Shown piece after piece: positions 5,919 through 12,440 of a stretch of 23,483 nucleotides of DNA (its first letter is position 1; each line of letters opens with the position of its first letter). The stretch lies in the IMG/VR virus record IMGVR_UViG_3300032282_000364, positions 1 through 23,483 of that record; one strand, given 5' to 3'. Made by a program: the position numbers and the translations under genes. The DNA is from a virus. The notes below the pieces were generated by a model that worked only from the letters and a program-made list of their open reading frames with translations, was not told the DNA's origin and did not search any database.

Positions 5919-7643
5919 TTACTCTAGTGGTGCTATCGGTGGTTCAGGTAAATTCAATATTTGACTCAATGGTTGTGCTGAAGGAATCAATTCTTGTTGA
6001 TTATTTACGTAAATCTCTCCTTCATTATTAATAAATCCTGATTGTTGTGATGTATCTCCTGCCGTAAAGCCAGTCTGTGTTCTAACATTACTGCTTATTC
6101 TTACCCATAATTGACCGTCCCATCTAAACAATAGTTGTGGAAAGTAATCAATACGCAAGAAATAATCACCTACTTGTGGATTTTGTGGGAAGGCAATGCC
6201 TGCACCAGTTGGCAATCCGTTTGGTGCTTCTCCCGTTCCATCAAGATACCCAGTACTGTAACCAAAACTACGTGGGCTACTACGTGCGATATATTGGAAC
6301 GCAGGATCGCAGTCTGCACGATAGTCCATAGTATCTGGACCATATGGCTCTGTGCCAGTAAAGCCCGGTGCTTCTGGATTTTGATCAGCAGTAGCATATG
6401 TGTTATCTGCTGTACCGTATGGACCAGTGACACCACCTATTGGAGTAACTGCCAACATTCTAGCACCTTCTACAGGACCTGATCCATTTGTATCTGCTAT
6501 TGCTTGAGGTGCAAATGTTTGTACTTGTAAATTAGTTTGAGTATGAACTCCTAAACGATCTTGGTCGGCAGTCATATTCCAAATATTCTGTAGTAATGCT
6601 CTAGGTACTCTTAATCCATAACTACCATTTGCATATCTAGCATTTCTAACATATAGAACAGTAGCCGTTGATCCTGTACTTGGGGCTCCTAATGAACTTG
6701 TGACAATGGAAACAGGAGGCGCAGGATTGTTAATTTTATTTGACAATACTCCATTACTTTCATATACACCATAGGTAGGTACAATGTAGAGTTTACTACG
6801 ATCATAACCTGCCTTAGGTACAATACGTGCTGCTTCTTCCAATTGTGCATTATTGATTTCAATATTTCTATTATAAGTGGCAAGTATGTCTTTGAGATTC
6901 TGATTAGTATCAAGTTGCCAGTATGTAGGATCAGGTGGATTCTTACCAGGAGGTACATCAGTGATGCTGATATAATTCTTATCACCATAACTGATTACAT
7001 AGCCAGGAGGATATCCTTTAGTTGCGTCCCAATCACCAAGATAGTTGTCTTGGTTAATTGGCTCTTTAAGTATGTTACTAAATTCTTCACTATCAACTAG
7101 TGGTTCACACTTGATACGCCATAAATGTGGATACCAAGTTTGACTGAATCCTTCACTTGCGTAGTTTGCATCAGTGATTTGATAGAAACGTTTTAATGCG
7201 ACTGGTATCGTTTCTTTTAATGGGTTATAATCAAGCAAGTGCGGTAGTTCTAAAACGTCGCCCACCATTAATTTTCTGCCAACGATGTCGATCATGTCGT
7301 TGTAGTGAACGGTTATAAAAATAATATCATTATTTAGGAATAAGCCAAATTGGCTTAGATCGAAATCTAAATTCTGAACATTATAATGACCACGCAAACG
7401 ATAAATGTTTGGGTCGTACTTTCTATCTCTATTCTCTAAAAACAACAAATCCTGTATTTGATTTGGATCTGGTGTTAAGTACTGAGGCTGTGTATAATCA
7501 ACGCTAGGGGTCTGTGCGTCAGGTCCTAGATACTTGTGAATATATAAGTCAGTACCCCCGACTGTCAACATCTCGGATATCGTTCTATCCATGAATTTAT
7601 AGTCGTTTTGTTTAGTAGGGGTATATAGAGACAGTTTTGGCAT
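5919..7643 (-). CDS. gp14: Neck protein, T4 gp14-like, with large C-terminal extension
   Basis: A 574-residue protein. Its first 190 residues (MDRTISEMLTVGGTDLYIHK, then GLFLNNDIIFITVHYN, then GDVLELPHLLDYNP, then RFYQITDANY and LWRIKCEPLVDSEEFSNI) follow the pattern of T4 gp14, which with gp13 forms the neck joining head and tail. T4 gp14 is about 256 aa, so more than half of this protein is extra. Residues about 202-243 (GDWDATKGYPPGYVISYGDK, later PPDPTYWQLD) look like a carbohydrate-binding module of the CBM5/12 type. Residues about 488-515 (NPQVGDYFLRIDYFPQLLFR, then WDG) match a domain frequent in structural proteins of marine T4-like phages. Position directly before gp15 supports the call. 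The gp14 assignment is by pattern memory and is less sure than gp15. Confidence 0.65.
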   Translation of the reverse strand: MPKLSLYTPTKQNDYKFMDRTISEMLTVGGTDLYIHKYLGPDAQTPSVDYTQPQYLTPDPNQIQDLLFLENRDRKYDPNIYRLRGHYNVQNLDFDLSQFGLFLNNDIIFITVHYNDMIDIVGRKLMVGDVLELPHLLDYNPLKETIPVALKRFYQITDANYASEGFSQTWYPHLWRIKCEPLVDSEEFSNILKEPINQDNYLGDWDATKGYPPGYVISYGDKNYISITDVPPGKNPPDPTYWQLDTNQNLKDILATYNRNIEINNAQLEEAARIVPKAGYDRSKLYIVPTYGVYESNGVLSNKINNPAPPVSIVTSSLGAPSTGSTATVLYVRNARYANGSYGLRVPRALLQNIWNMTADQDRLGVHTQTNLQVQTFAPQAIADTNGSGPVEGARMLAVTPIGGVTGPYGTADNTYATADQNPEAPGFTGTEPYGPDTMDYRADCDPAFQYIARSSPRSFGYSTGYLDGTGEAPNGLPTGAGIAFPQNPQVGDYFLRIDYFPQLLFRWDGQLWVRISSNVRTQTGFTAGDTSQQSGFINNEGEIYVNNQQELIPSAQPLSQILNLPEPPIAPLE

Positions 7644-7648
7644 ATATG

Positions 7649-7654
7649 TATTTA
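7649..7654 (-). promoter_or_regulatory. Late-promoter-like core touching the gp14-like start codon
   Basis: On the minus strand the bases before the ATG read CTAAATACATAT. The TAAATA core ends 5 bases before the start codon, so by T4 spacing the transcript would begin at the A of the ATG. No Shine-Dalgarno sequence is visible. This is either a leaderless late transcript or a chance match. Confidence 0.35.
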
Positions 7655-7680
7655 GTTATAAATCAATGACTTACATAGGC

Positions 7681-7709
7681 TTGACTCTAGTTTACTGCGG
7701 AGTTATAAT
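7681..7709 (+). promoter_or_regulatory. Host sigma-70 type promoter
   Basis: TTGACT at 7681-7686 and a perfect TATAAT at 7704-7709 are separated by 17 bases, the ideal spacing. The ATG of the 376-aa gene lies 34 bases past the -10 box, with CGGAG before it. It is the strongest host-type promoter in the window and marks the following genes as an early or middle unit within late genes. Confidence 0.75.
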
Positions 7710-7743
7710 AGTAAAGTGAAAGTGTTTTCTAACGGAGTGTTGT

Positions 7744-8874
7744 ATGAAACGTACAGAAGTTAAAGAGTTGCATCCGCGCGACACAGACGCGAAGTATCTA
7801 GGTCCCGAACCCAAATTCAATACTGAAGGTGTAAGCACTACTTGGGACCTCGCTAAGGCGTTCAGTTGGTACAATCACTTTTATGACAACAAGGACGCTA
7901 AGGAGTTTATTGCCCAATATCTTGACTATTCGGGCAAGCCTGACAGGGCAAAACTGTTGCGCAAGGTCAGCGATAGTCAGGTCAAGCCCACATTCGGTTG
8001 GTTAGCACGTTGTATCACTCGCGGTGGTACTGTTGATAGTGACACACTTGCTAAATTTAATACCGAAATTGATCGTCTTGTTGCGACAGTACAACAGGAA
8101 GTGTCGTGTGACACGACACTTGTAGTGACCAATCGGCCTAACGTGCAAGAGTTGATGCGTGAACGTACTCTGAGCGTCGGTGGTGAACTTGAGGGTCAGT
8201 GGGACGATTATATCAAGTCTGGTGCAAAGAAAGAATGCACCATTAAGACGATTGATGAGTTGACTAGGGCAAAAGTGTTGCCGCAACACGTACCTATGTT
8301 GGTCAATGCTTGGCAGGCTAAACTTGATGAGTACGAAGAAACACTCGCAGGTAAGGACGAGCAGTTGAATGAGGCGTATGATCGTTTTGGTAAGGTTCAG
8401 TTGAAGAACATTATCAGTGCGATTCAAACTGTGCTTGCCGATCTTAATGCTTACGTTGGTATGAAGAAAGCAGGCAAGAAGGTACGTGCTAAGAAGCCTG
8501 TACCGGTTGAGAAGATTGTTCGCAAACTTAAGTATCTCAAAACTTTCAAGTTGGAGAAACTTGAACTTGAAAGTGTCAGCCCCACTAAGTTGCATAACTG
8601 TAGCGAAGCGTGGGTCTACGATACTAAGAAGCGCAAACTATATCACTATGTTGCTGATGAGTACAGCAAGAGCCTAAGCGTCAAGGGTAATGCTGTGTTA
8701 GGTTTCTGTACTAAGGAATCGCAAATCAAAACACTACGTAAGCCCGAAGTACAAATCAAAGAAATTATGGGTAGCAAGCCCGCAGCACGTAAATATTTTG
8801 ACAACATCAAAGCAGTTAGTGCGAAGCCCAATGGTCGCTTCAACGCTAACATGATTATCTTGAGGGCATTCTAA
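7744..8874 (+). CDS. Conserved phage protein of unknown function (376 aa)
   Basis: First gene after the sigma-70 promoter. The protein is hydrophilic and highly charged, with no signal peptide, membrane segment or recognisable catalytic motif. Residues about 185-235 (HVPMLVNAWQAKLDEYEETL, then AGKDEQLNEAYDRFGKVQ) should be helical. A lysine-rich stretch follows (KKAGKKVRAKKPVPVEKIVRKLKYLK). The C-terminal third (AWVYDTKKRKLYHYVADEYS, then LSVKGNAVLGF, then SQIKTLRKPEVQIKEIM) seems to be the most conserved part of a family I have seen only as hypothetical in T4-like marine phages. Basic patches suggest nucleic-acid contact, but that is a guess. Codons look richer in G and C than in flanking structural genes. 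Its stop overlaps the next ATG (TAATG), and a perfect inverted repeat lies inside it. Confidence 0.75.
   Translation: MKRTEVKELHPRDTDAKYLGPEPKFNTEGVSTTWDLAKAFSWYNHFYDNKDAKEFIAQYLDYSGKPDRAKLLRKVSDSQVKPTFGWLARCITRGGTVDSDTLAKFNTEIDRLVATVQQEVSCDTTLVVTNRPNVQELMRERTLSVGGELEGQWDDYIKSGAKKECTIKTIDELTRAKVLPQHVPMLVNAWQAKLDEYEETLAGKDEQLNEAYDRFGKVQLKNIISAIQTVLADLNAYVGMKKAGKKVRAKKPVPVEKIVRKLKYLKTFKLEKLELESVSPTKLHNCSEAWVYDTKKRKLYHYVADEYSKSLSVKGNAVLGFCTKESQIKTLRKPEVQIKEIMGSKPAARKYFDNIKAVSAKPNGRFNANMIILRAF
8099..8121. repeat. Perfect 10-bp inverted repeat with 3-base centre
   Basis: AAGTGTCGTG, centre TGA, CACGACACTT. It encodes part of QEVSCDTTLV in the 376-aa protein. It could act as a protein-binding palindrome or as an RNA hairpin within the early mRNA. 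No second copy was noticed elsewhere in the window. Confidence 0.6.
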
Positions 8875-9116
8875 TGGATATTGAAATTGATAACTTTAAT
8901 AAAATACTAGCAGGGTGTGAACAACACTTTGATAAGGTGTTTATTGATGAAGCAGGTAAAGAATACGTGTTCTATGGAATAGTATATGGTAAAGATGATC
9001 TTTATTATGGTATGCATCCTGTAGGTGGCGGACGTTCTTGGTTATTGAGTTGTGTTACTAATTTAGAAACACACGGATTCAAATTGAAGGAGACTAACGA
9101 TGAGTCAGCAGTTTGA
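8874..9116 (+). CDS. Small protein of unknown function (80 aa)
   Basis: The ATG overlaps the stop of the 376-aa gene by one base (TAATG), which indicates translational coupling. The protein starts MDIEIDNFNKILAGCEQHFD and continues with aromatic-rich beta-like stretches (YVFYGIVYGKDDLYYGMHPV) and GGGRSWLLSC. It is acidic and soluble, with two cysteines. I do not recognise a family. The last 17 bases overlap the next gene, whose ribosome-binding site AAGGAG lies inside this one. Membership of the early-type operon suggests takeover of host functions or regulation of metabolism, without direct evidence. Confidence 0.65.
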   Translation: MDIEIDNFNKILAGCEQHFDKVFIDEAGKEYVFYGIVYGKDDLYYGMHPVGGGRSWLLSCVTNLETHGFKLKETNDESAV

Positions 9117-9297
9117 TCCTATTGAACAACGTATGTCTACAATGATGACTATTATTGATACTGCTATTCTTTCAGCCGACAATAGAAATGATCAGTTGAT
9201 GTTGGCTTGTGCTATGATGCAACGTACTAGAGAAATTTTTGATGCTACTCTCGGGGTAGAGGGTCGCAAAACAATGTTTAAAGGAGTTAGTGAATGA
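9100..9297 (+). CDS. Small helical protein of unknown function (65 aa)
   Basis: Starts MSQQFDPIEQRMSTMMTIID with AAGGAG 8 bases before the ATG. The chain is methionine-rich and predicted almost wholly helical (NDQLMLACAMMQRTREIFDA). No membrane segment or known motif is seen. It overlaps the preceding gene by 17 bases and the following MazG gene by four (ATGA), so the three are surely co-translated. A regulatory partner of MazG would fit the coupling but is only inference. Confidence 0.65.
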   Translation: MSQQFDPIEQRMSTMMTIIDTAILSADNRNDQLMLACAMMQRTREIFDATLGVEGRKTMFKGVSE

Positions 9298-9746
9298 GTA
9301 ATCAAGTTGACTTAAACAAGTATCAAGAGTTTGTACAGGCAGTGACTAGCGAAGCAAGTAATGATCTCACAGCGTTTATGAATCGTCTTGATCGTCTAGA
9401 TGCAAACTATGAAGCATATGGTAGCGATGGTGAGTACATGCATGGACCACATGTCAATGTCCCATTATTGCTTACTGGTGCAGTTGGACTGACTGCTGAA
9501 TCAGGTGAACTGATTGAGATTGTGAAGAAGATGCTGTTTCAAGGCAAGCCGCTTAACGAAGAAAACGTTTTTCACATGAAACGTGAACTCGGTGATATTA
9601 TGTGGTACTGGATCAATACTTGTCGCGCACTTGAACTAGACCCCAATGACGTTATTGCAGAGAACGTAAAGAAACTTGAAGCACGTTACCCTGGCGGAGA
9701 GTTTGACGTTTTTCATAGCGAAAATCGTAAATCAAACGATCTTTGA
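9294..9746 (+). CDS. mazG: MazG-like nucleotide pyrophosphohydrolase
   Basis: A 150-residue protein with the MazG metal-binding pattern: E69-S-G-E72 in the helix AESGELIEIVKK and E98-L-G-D101 in RELGDIMWYW, giving ExxE and ExxD about 26 residues apart. The C-terminal AENVKKLEARYPGG is also typical. The fold binds magnesium and hydrolyses (d)NTPs or alarmone-type nucleotides to monophosphates and pyrophosphate. In T4-like marine phages such genes have been proposed to affect ppGpp or to recycle host nucleotides; the substrate cannot be decided here. It is the last gene of the early-type unit, four-base overlapped with the 65-aa gene and followed by a hairpin with a T tract. About 60 residues precede the core. 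Confidence 0.88.
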   Translation: MSNQVDLNKYQEFVQAVTSEASNDLTAFMNRLDRLDANYEAYGSDGEYMHGPHVNVPLLLTGAVGLTAESGELIEIVKKMLFQGKPLNEENVFHMKRELGDIMWYWINTCRALELDPNDVIAENVKKLEARYPGGEFDVFHSENRKSNDL

Positions 9747-9755
9747 TATCAACAG

Positions 9756-9792
9756 AATTCCCGATAAATAATATACTATCGGGAATTTTTTT
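9756..9792 (+). terminator. Perfect hairpin with T tract (intrinsic terminator or RBS-blocking stem)
   Basis: AATTCCCGATA (9756-9766) pairs perfectly with TATCGGGAATT (9777-9787) around a 10-base loop. Seven Ts follow at 9786-9792, and the gp13 ATG begins at the next base. It ends the MazG unit. The right arm also holds the only plausible ribosome-binding bases for gp13 (GGGAA, 9781-9785), so in read-through RNA the stem would hide them. Confidence 0.8.
9763..9770 (+). promoter_or_regulatory. gp13: Late promoter nested in the hairpin (GATAAATA)
   Basis: GATAAATA covers the end of the left arm and the start of the loop. By T4 spacing the transcript starts near 9776, after the left arm, so late RNA cannot form the hairpin and leaves GGGAA free 7 bases before the gp13 ATG. 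Confidence 0.6.
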
Positions 9793-10578
9793 ATGGCTAA
9801 TGATCCACTGTCAACACCTACTAACGCAACATTAGAAGAGGCCAAAGAAGGTCTTTATAATAACTTAAGATTACGTTTAGGTGGTGACATTGTTGATCTT
9901 GAATTGGATCCTCAACACTACGAAGCGGCATATAACTACACTATCAAGTTATATCGTCAACGTGCGCAGAACGCTAATATTGAAGCCTATACGTTATTAA
10001 CGATCATTAAGAACGTTGACACATATACACTTCCCGCAGAGTTTGTAAACGTACGTAGTATCTTTCGTAGAACAGTAGGTCTAGAGACTGGCCCGAGCAG
10101 TACATCATTTGATCCGTTCTCAAGTGCTATTCTCAATACATACTTGTTGAATTATAACTACACAGGTGGCATGGCTACATATGATTTCTATGCAGGCTAT
10201 GTTGAATTGGCTGCACGTATGTTTGGCGGATATGTAACATATACATTCAATCCAGTAACTAAAGTGTTGAAAATGGTACGTGACTTCAAGGGCACAGGTG
10301 AGCGTGTATTGATTTGGGCAGACATTCAACGCCCCGAATTAGAGTTACTAATGGACCCAGGTATTGGTGTTTGGATTGGTGACTATATGTTGGGTACACT
10401 AAAAACTATTATTGGTGAAGCCCGTGAAAAGTATGGTACCATTGCAGGTCCGGGTGGAGGTACAACATTAAATGGTACTGCTATGAAGGCAGAAGGTGCC
10501 GCACTACAACAAAAGTGTATTGAAGACCTGGGTAAGTATGTTGATTACAGTCAACCATTAACTTGGATACAGGGATAA
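9793..10578 (+). CDS. gp13: Neck (head completion) protein, T4 gp13-like
   Basis: A 261-residue protein. The N-terminal part (LEEAKEGLYNNLRLRLGGDI, then VDLELDPQHYEAAYNYTIKL, then YRQRAQNANIEAY) and the C-terminal helix region (GDYMLGTLKTIIGEAREKYG, then GGGTTLNGTAMKAEGAALQQ, then KCIEDLGKYV) follow the pattern of gp13 in T4-like cyanophages. gp13 binds the portal after packaging and, with gp14, makes the neck that accepts the tail. The ATG directly follows a T tract and has only GGGAA as ribosome-binding site. Expression is expected from the late promoter nested in the upstream hairpin. Unlike T4, gp13 is not next to gp14; they lie on opposite strands, separated by the early-type unit. An HNH endonuclease gene follows. 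Confidence 0.8.
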   Translation: MANDPLSTPTNATLEEAKEGLYNNLRLRLGGDIVDLELDPQHYEAAYNYTIKLYRQRAQNANIEAYTLLTIIKNVDTYTLPAEFVNVRSIFRRTVGLETGPSSTSFDPFSSAILNTYLLNYNYTGGMATYDFYAGYVELAARMFGGYVTYTFNPVTKVLKMVRDFKGTGERVLIWADIQRPELELLMDPGIGVWIGDYMLGTLKTIIGEAREKYGTIAGPGGGTTLNGTAMKAEGAALQQKCIEDLGKYVDYSQPLTWIQG

Positions 10579-10581
10579 GGC

Positions 10582-10608
10582 TTGACAAACACAGAATATA
10601 CTTATATT
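10582..10608 (+). promoter_or_regulatory. Possible sigma-70 promoter before the HNH gene
   Basis: A perfect -35 box, TTGACA, at 10582-10587 is followed by TATATT at 10603-10608 (spacing 15) or TATTTA at 10605-10610 (spacing 17). Neither -10 choice is ideal. It would give the homing endonuclease its own early expression, as is common for such genes. Confidence 0.4.
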
Positions 10609-10637
10609 TATCTTATCCTCACCGTATAAGTAAAGAT

Positions 10638-11468
10638 ATGAAACATATCTTTATAGAAAATAAGTATACCAAGTGGTATTATGCTATTGTACAACAAGCA
10701 CAAGCACGCACTGTCCAAATAAAGGGTGAGAAGCACCATATTATTCCTGAATCGTTCTACCTAAACCGCAAAAGAAAAGGTAGTGCAGGTTGGTTAGAAG
10801 GTCACCCCGACGATCCCTCTAACCTTGTTACCCTTACTGAACACGAACACTTTGTTTGTCATTTGTTATTGCCAAAGATGACAACAGGTCCTGCTAAACA
10901 CAAATCACTCAGGGCTATTATGGGGATGTCTACTTTACACAGCCCGGGACAGGATAGAAAACGCTTGACCGGTCGTAGATATGCGGCGATTGCCAAAGGA
11001 CTATCTGAAACAGAAATGTCGGAAGAATCTAAACAGAACTATAAGCAAGCAGGAATCAATCGCGCCGCCAAAAGGAGAGAGGCAGGATTGGGAGGAACAT
11101 TTAAAGATAAGAAACATCAGCCTAAAACCATATTAGCAATGAAAGAGACTGCATCTCGTCCTAAATCACAAGCCTGGAAAGATAGTGCATCTAAAAACAG
11201 GAAAGGTAGAACTCCGTTCAATAAAGGTAAGACATTTGAAGAACTATACGGAGAAGACAGAGCCGAAGAGATACGAAAAAAGATTTCATTACCGGGCGAG
11301 AGAAATGGGTTCTTTGGGAAGAACCATAGCGCCGAACAACGGGCTAAAAAAAGCAAAGAAAAACTTGACGCACCTAAAAAAACCTGCTATTATTGTAACA
11401 AGACAGTAGATGCTATGAACTATTCTAGATGGCACGGTGACAACTGTAAACAAAAAGGAATGACATAA
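10638..11468 (+). CDS. HNH homing endonuclease with NUMOD3 motif and zinc-finger tail
   Basis: A 276-residue protein. I use the ATG at 10638 because MKHIFIENKYTKWYYAIVQQ is the usual N-terminus of this phage HNH family; the TTG at 10563 would overlap gp13. The nuclease core is at residues 30-75: EKHHIIPES (H33, H34), then N62 in SNLVTLT, then H71 and H75 in HEHFVCHLLL. The middle and C-terminal parts carry basic NUMOD-type DNA-binding repeats, including PFNKGKTFEELYGEDRAEEI and the NUMOD3 motif GFFGKNHSAEQRAKKSKEKL. The end is a CCHC finger, C-x2-C-x12-H-x3-C, with RWHGDNCK. It lies between gp13 and the dNMP kinase gene and overlaps the latter by one base (TAATG). A free-standing mobile gene is inferred. 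Confidence 0.88.
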   Translation: MKHIFIENKYTKWYYAIVQQAQARTVQIKGEKHHIIPESFYLNRKRKGSAGWLEGHPDDPSNLVTLTEHEHFVCHLLLPKMTTGPAKHKSLRAIMGMSTLHSPGQDRKRLTGRRYAAIAKGLSETEMSEESKQNYKQAGINRAAKRREAGLGGTFKDKKHQPKTILAMKETASRPKSQAWKDSASKNRKGRTPFNKGKTFEELYGEDRAEEIRKKISLPGERNGFFGKNHSAEQRAKKSKEKLDAPKKTCYYCNKTVDAMNYSRWHGDNCKQKGMT

Positions 11469-12100
11469 TGATTGTGGGCATCACGGGGCTGATCGGGTCA
11501 GGCAAAGATACTATTGCCGACTATCTTGTTACCTTTAAGGGCTTTCGCAGAATGAGTTTTGCTGAACCACTGAAAGATGCTGTCAGTGCAATCTTTAACT
11601 GGGACCGTGAACTACTTGAAGGCAAGACTGCGCACAGTCGTGAATGGCGTGAACAAGTAGATGAATGGTGGGCCAAGCGTTTAGACTTACCACATCTTAC
11701 CCCACGTTTCATATTACAACAATGGGGTACTGAAGTAGGTCGTCGTGCGTTCCATGATGATATCTGGATCGCTAGTATTGAAAATCGTTTACGAAATATC
11801 AAAGACCACATCGTATTAAGTGACGCACGATTCCCCAATGAACTTAAAGCAGTTAAGGATGCAGGGGGCATTACAATACGTGTTAATCGCGGAGAGAACC
11901 CACCCTGGTATAACGCCGCACTAGAGTTTAGTCGTGGATATTATAGTGCTGGTTATATGGCAGCGCGTAAAACACTTGAAGAATACAATGTTCATGCTAG
12001 TGAATATAGCAGTGTAGGGTTAAAGCATGACTATTATATTGACAATAACGGATCTGTGGACGAATTACATAAACAGATTGAATCAATAATCAATCTGTAA
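11468..12100 (+). CDS. gp1: Deoxynucleoside monophosphate kinase, T4 gp1-like
   Basis: A 210-residue protein opening with the P-loop GLIGSGKDT (residues 7-15) and continuing with FAEPLKDAVSAIFNWDRELL, SREWREQVDEWW, TPRFILQQWGTEVGR, FHDDIWIASIE and SDARFPNELKAV. These are the conserved blocks of T4 gene 1, which phosphorylates dGMP, dTMP and hydroxymethyl-dCMP to diphosphates with ATP. The C-terminal VHASEYSS and YIDNNGSVDEL also fit. Whether this phage uses a modified cytosine cannot be said. The gene is coupled to the HNH gene by a one-base overlap, and its last 18 bases overlap the convergent zinc-finger gene. With MazG and Nudix it forms a nucleotide-handling set scattered among structural genes. 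Confidence 0.88.
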   Translation: MIVGITGLIGSGKDTIADYLVTFKGFRRMSFAEPLKDAVSAIFNWDRELLEGKTAHSREWREQVDEWWAKRLDLPHLTPRFILQQWGTEVGRRAFHDDIWIASIENRLRNIKDHIVLSDARFPNELKAVKDAGGITIRVNRGENPPWYNAALEFSRGYYSAGYMAARKTLEEYNVHASEYSSVGLKHDYYIDNNGSVDELHKQIESIINL

Positions 12101-12436
12101 ATCACCGCGTTTCCAAGTAACTTCTTTACGTTTAATAATCTCTACGCAGTTTAAACATATACTACGTAGGTTGCTAAAAGCAACATTTTTTAAGTCTCCG
12201 TCAATATGAAATACTGTCATTTGACTAGGATATAAACTTTTATATCCACAGTTATCACATACCTGTTTCTTTTTATATCCTGCTTTCTCCCAGTTGGCTT
12301 GTCTTGGCTTTAGTTTGTTTTTCTTTCTGCCGCACTCATCACACATACTTCTATAGTGTCTTACGTTATTCTTTACGTAATTGACAGCACAGGAGTTCTT
12401 ATTGCATGTTTTACAGATAGGTCTAATAGCAGGCAT
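12083..12436 (-). CDS. Small zinc-finger HNH endonuclease-like protein
   Basis: A 117-residue basic protein with four CxxC pairs: C8/C11, C32/C35, C60/C63 and C94/C97, enough for two structural zinc sites. Between the last two pairs lies an HNH-like core, H77-x-D79-G80 with N84 and N89-L90 (TVFHIDGDLKNVAFSNLRSI). Proteins of this type, with CAVNY near the start and WKRGDLQ near the end, are common in T4-like marine phages and are annotated as HNH endonucleases. Activity is unproven; the second catalytic histidine is not obvious. It faces the dNMP kinase gene tail to tail (18-base overlap) and sits just before the tail sheath promoter region, transcribed away from it. Mobile origin is inferred. 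Confidence 0.75.
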   Translation of the reverse strand: MPAIRPICKTCNKNSCAVNYVKNNVRHYRSMCDECGRKKNKLKPRQANWEKAGYKKKQVCDNCGYKSLYPSQMTVFHIDGDLKNVAFSNLRSICLNCVEIIKRKEVTWKRGDLQIDY

Positions 12437-12440
12437 AGTG

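Noticed and set aside
7120-7300. Intron or intein in the large sheath and neck genes
   Set aside because: The long reading frames are continuous, no intein splice motifs or intron structures were seen, and extra length is explained by beta-rich modules.
8002-8595. 197-codon minus-strand frame within the 376-aa gene
   Set aside because: It lies wholly antisense to a coupled operon gene with better codon pattern; no supporting signal.
10605-10612. GATAAATA on the minus strand after gp13
   Set aside because: It points into gp13 antisense with no minus-strand gene downstream; probably part of an AT-rich promoter region for the HNH gene.
10563-10637. TTG start for the HNH gene inside gp13
   Set aside because: It would overlap the gp13 stop and adds residues not seen in the family; MKHIFIENKYTKWYY is the usual start.
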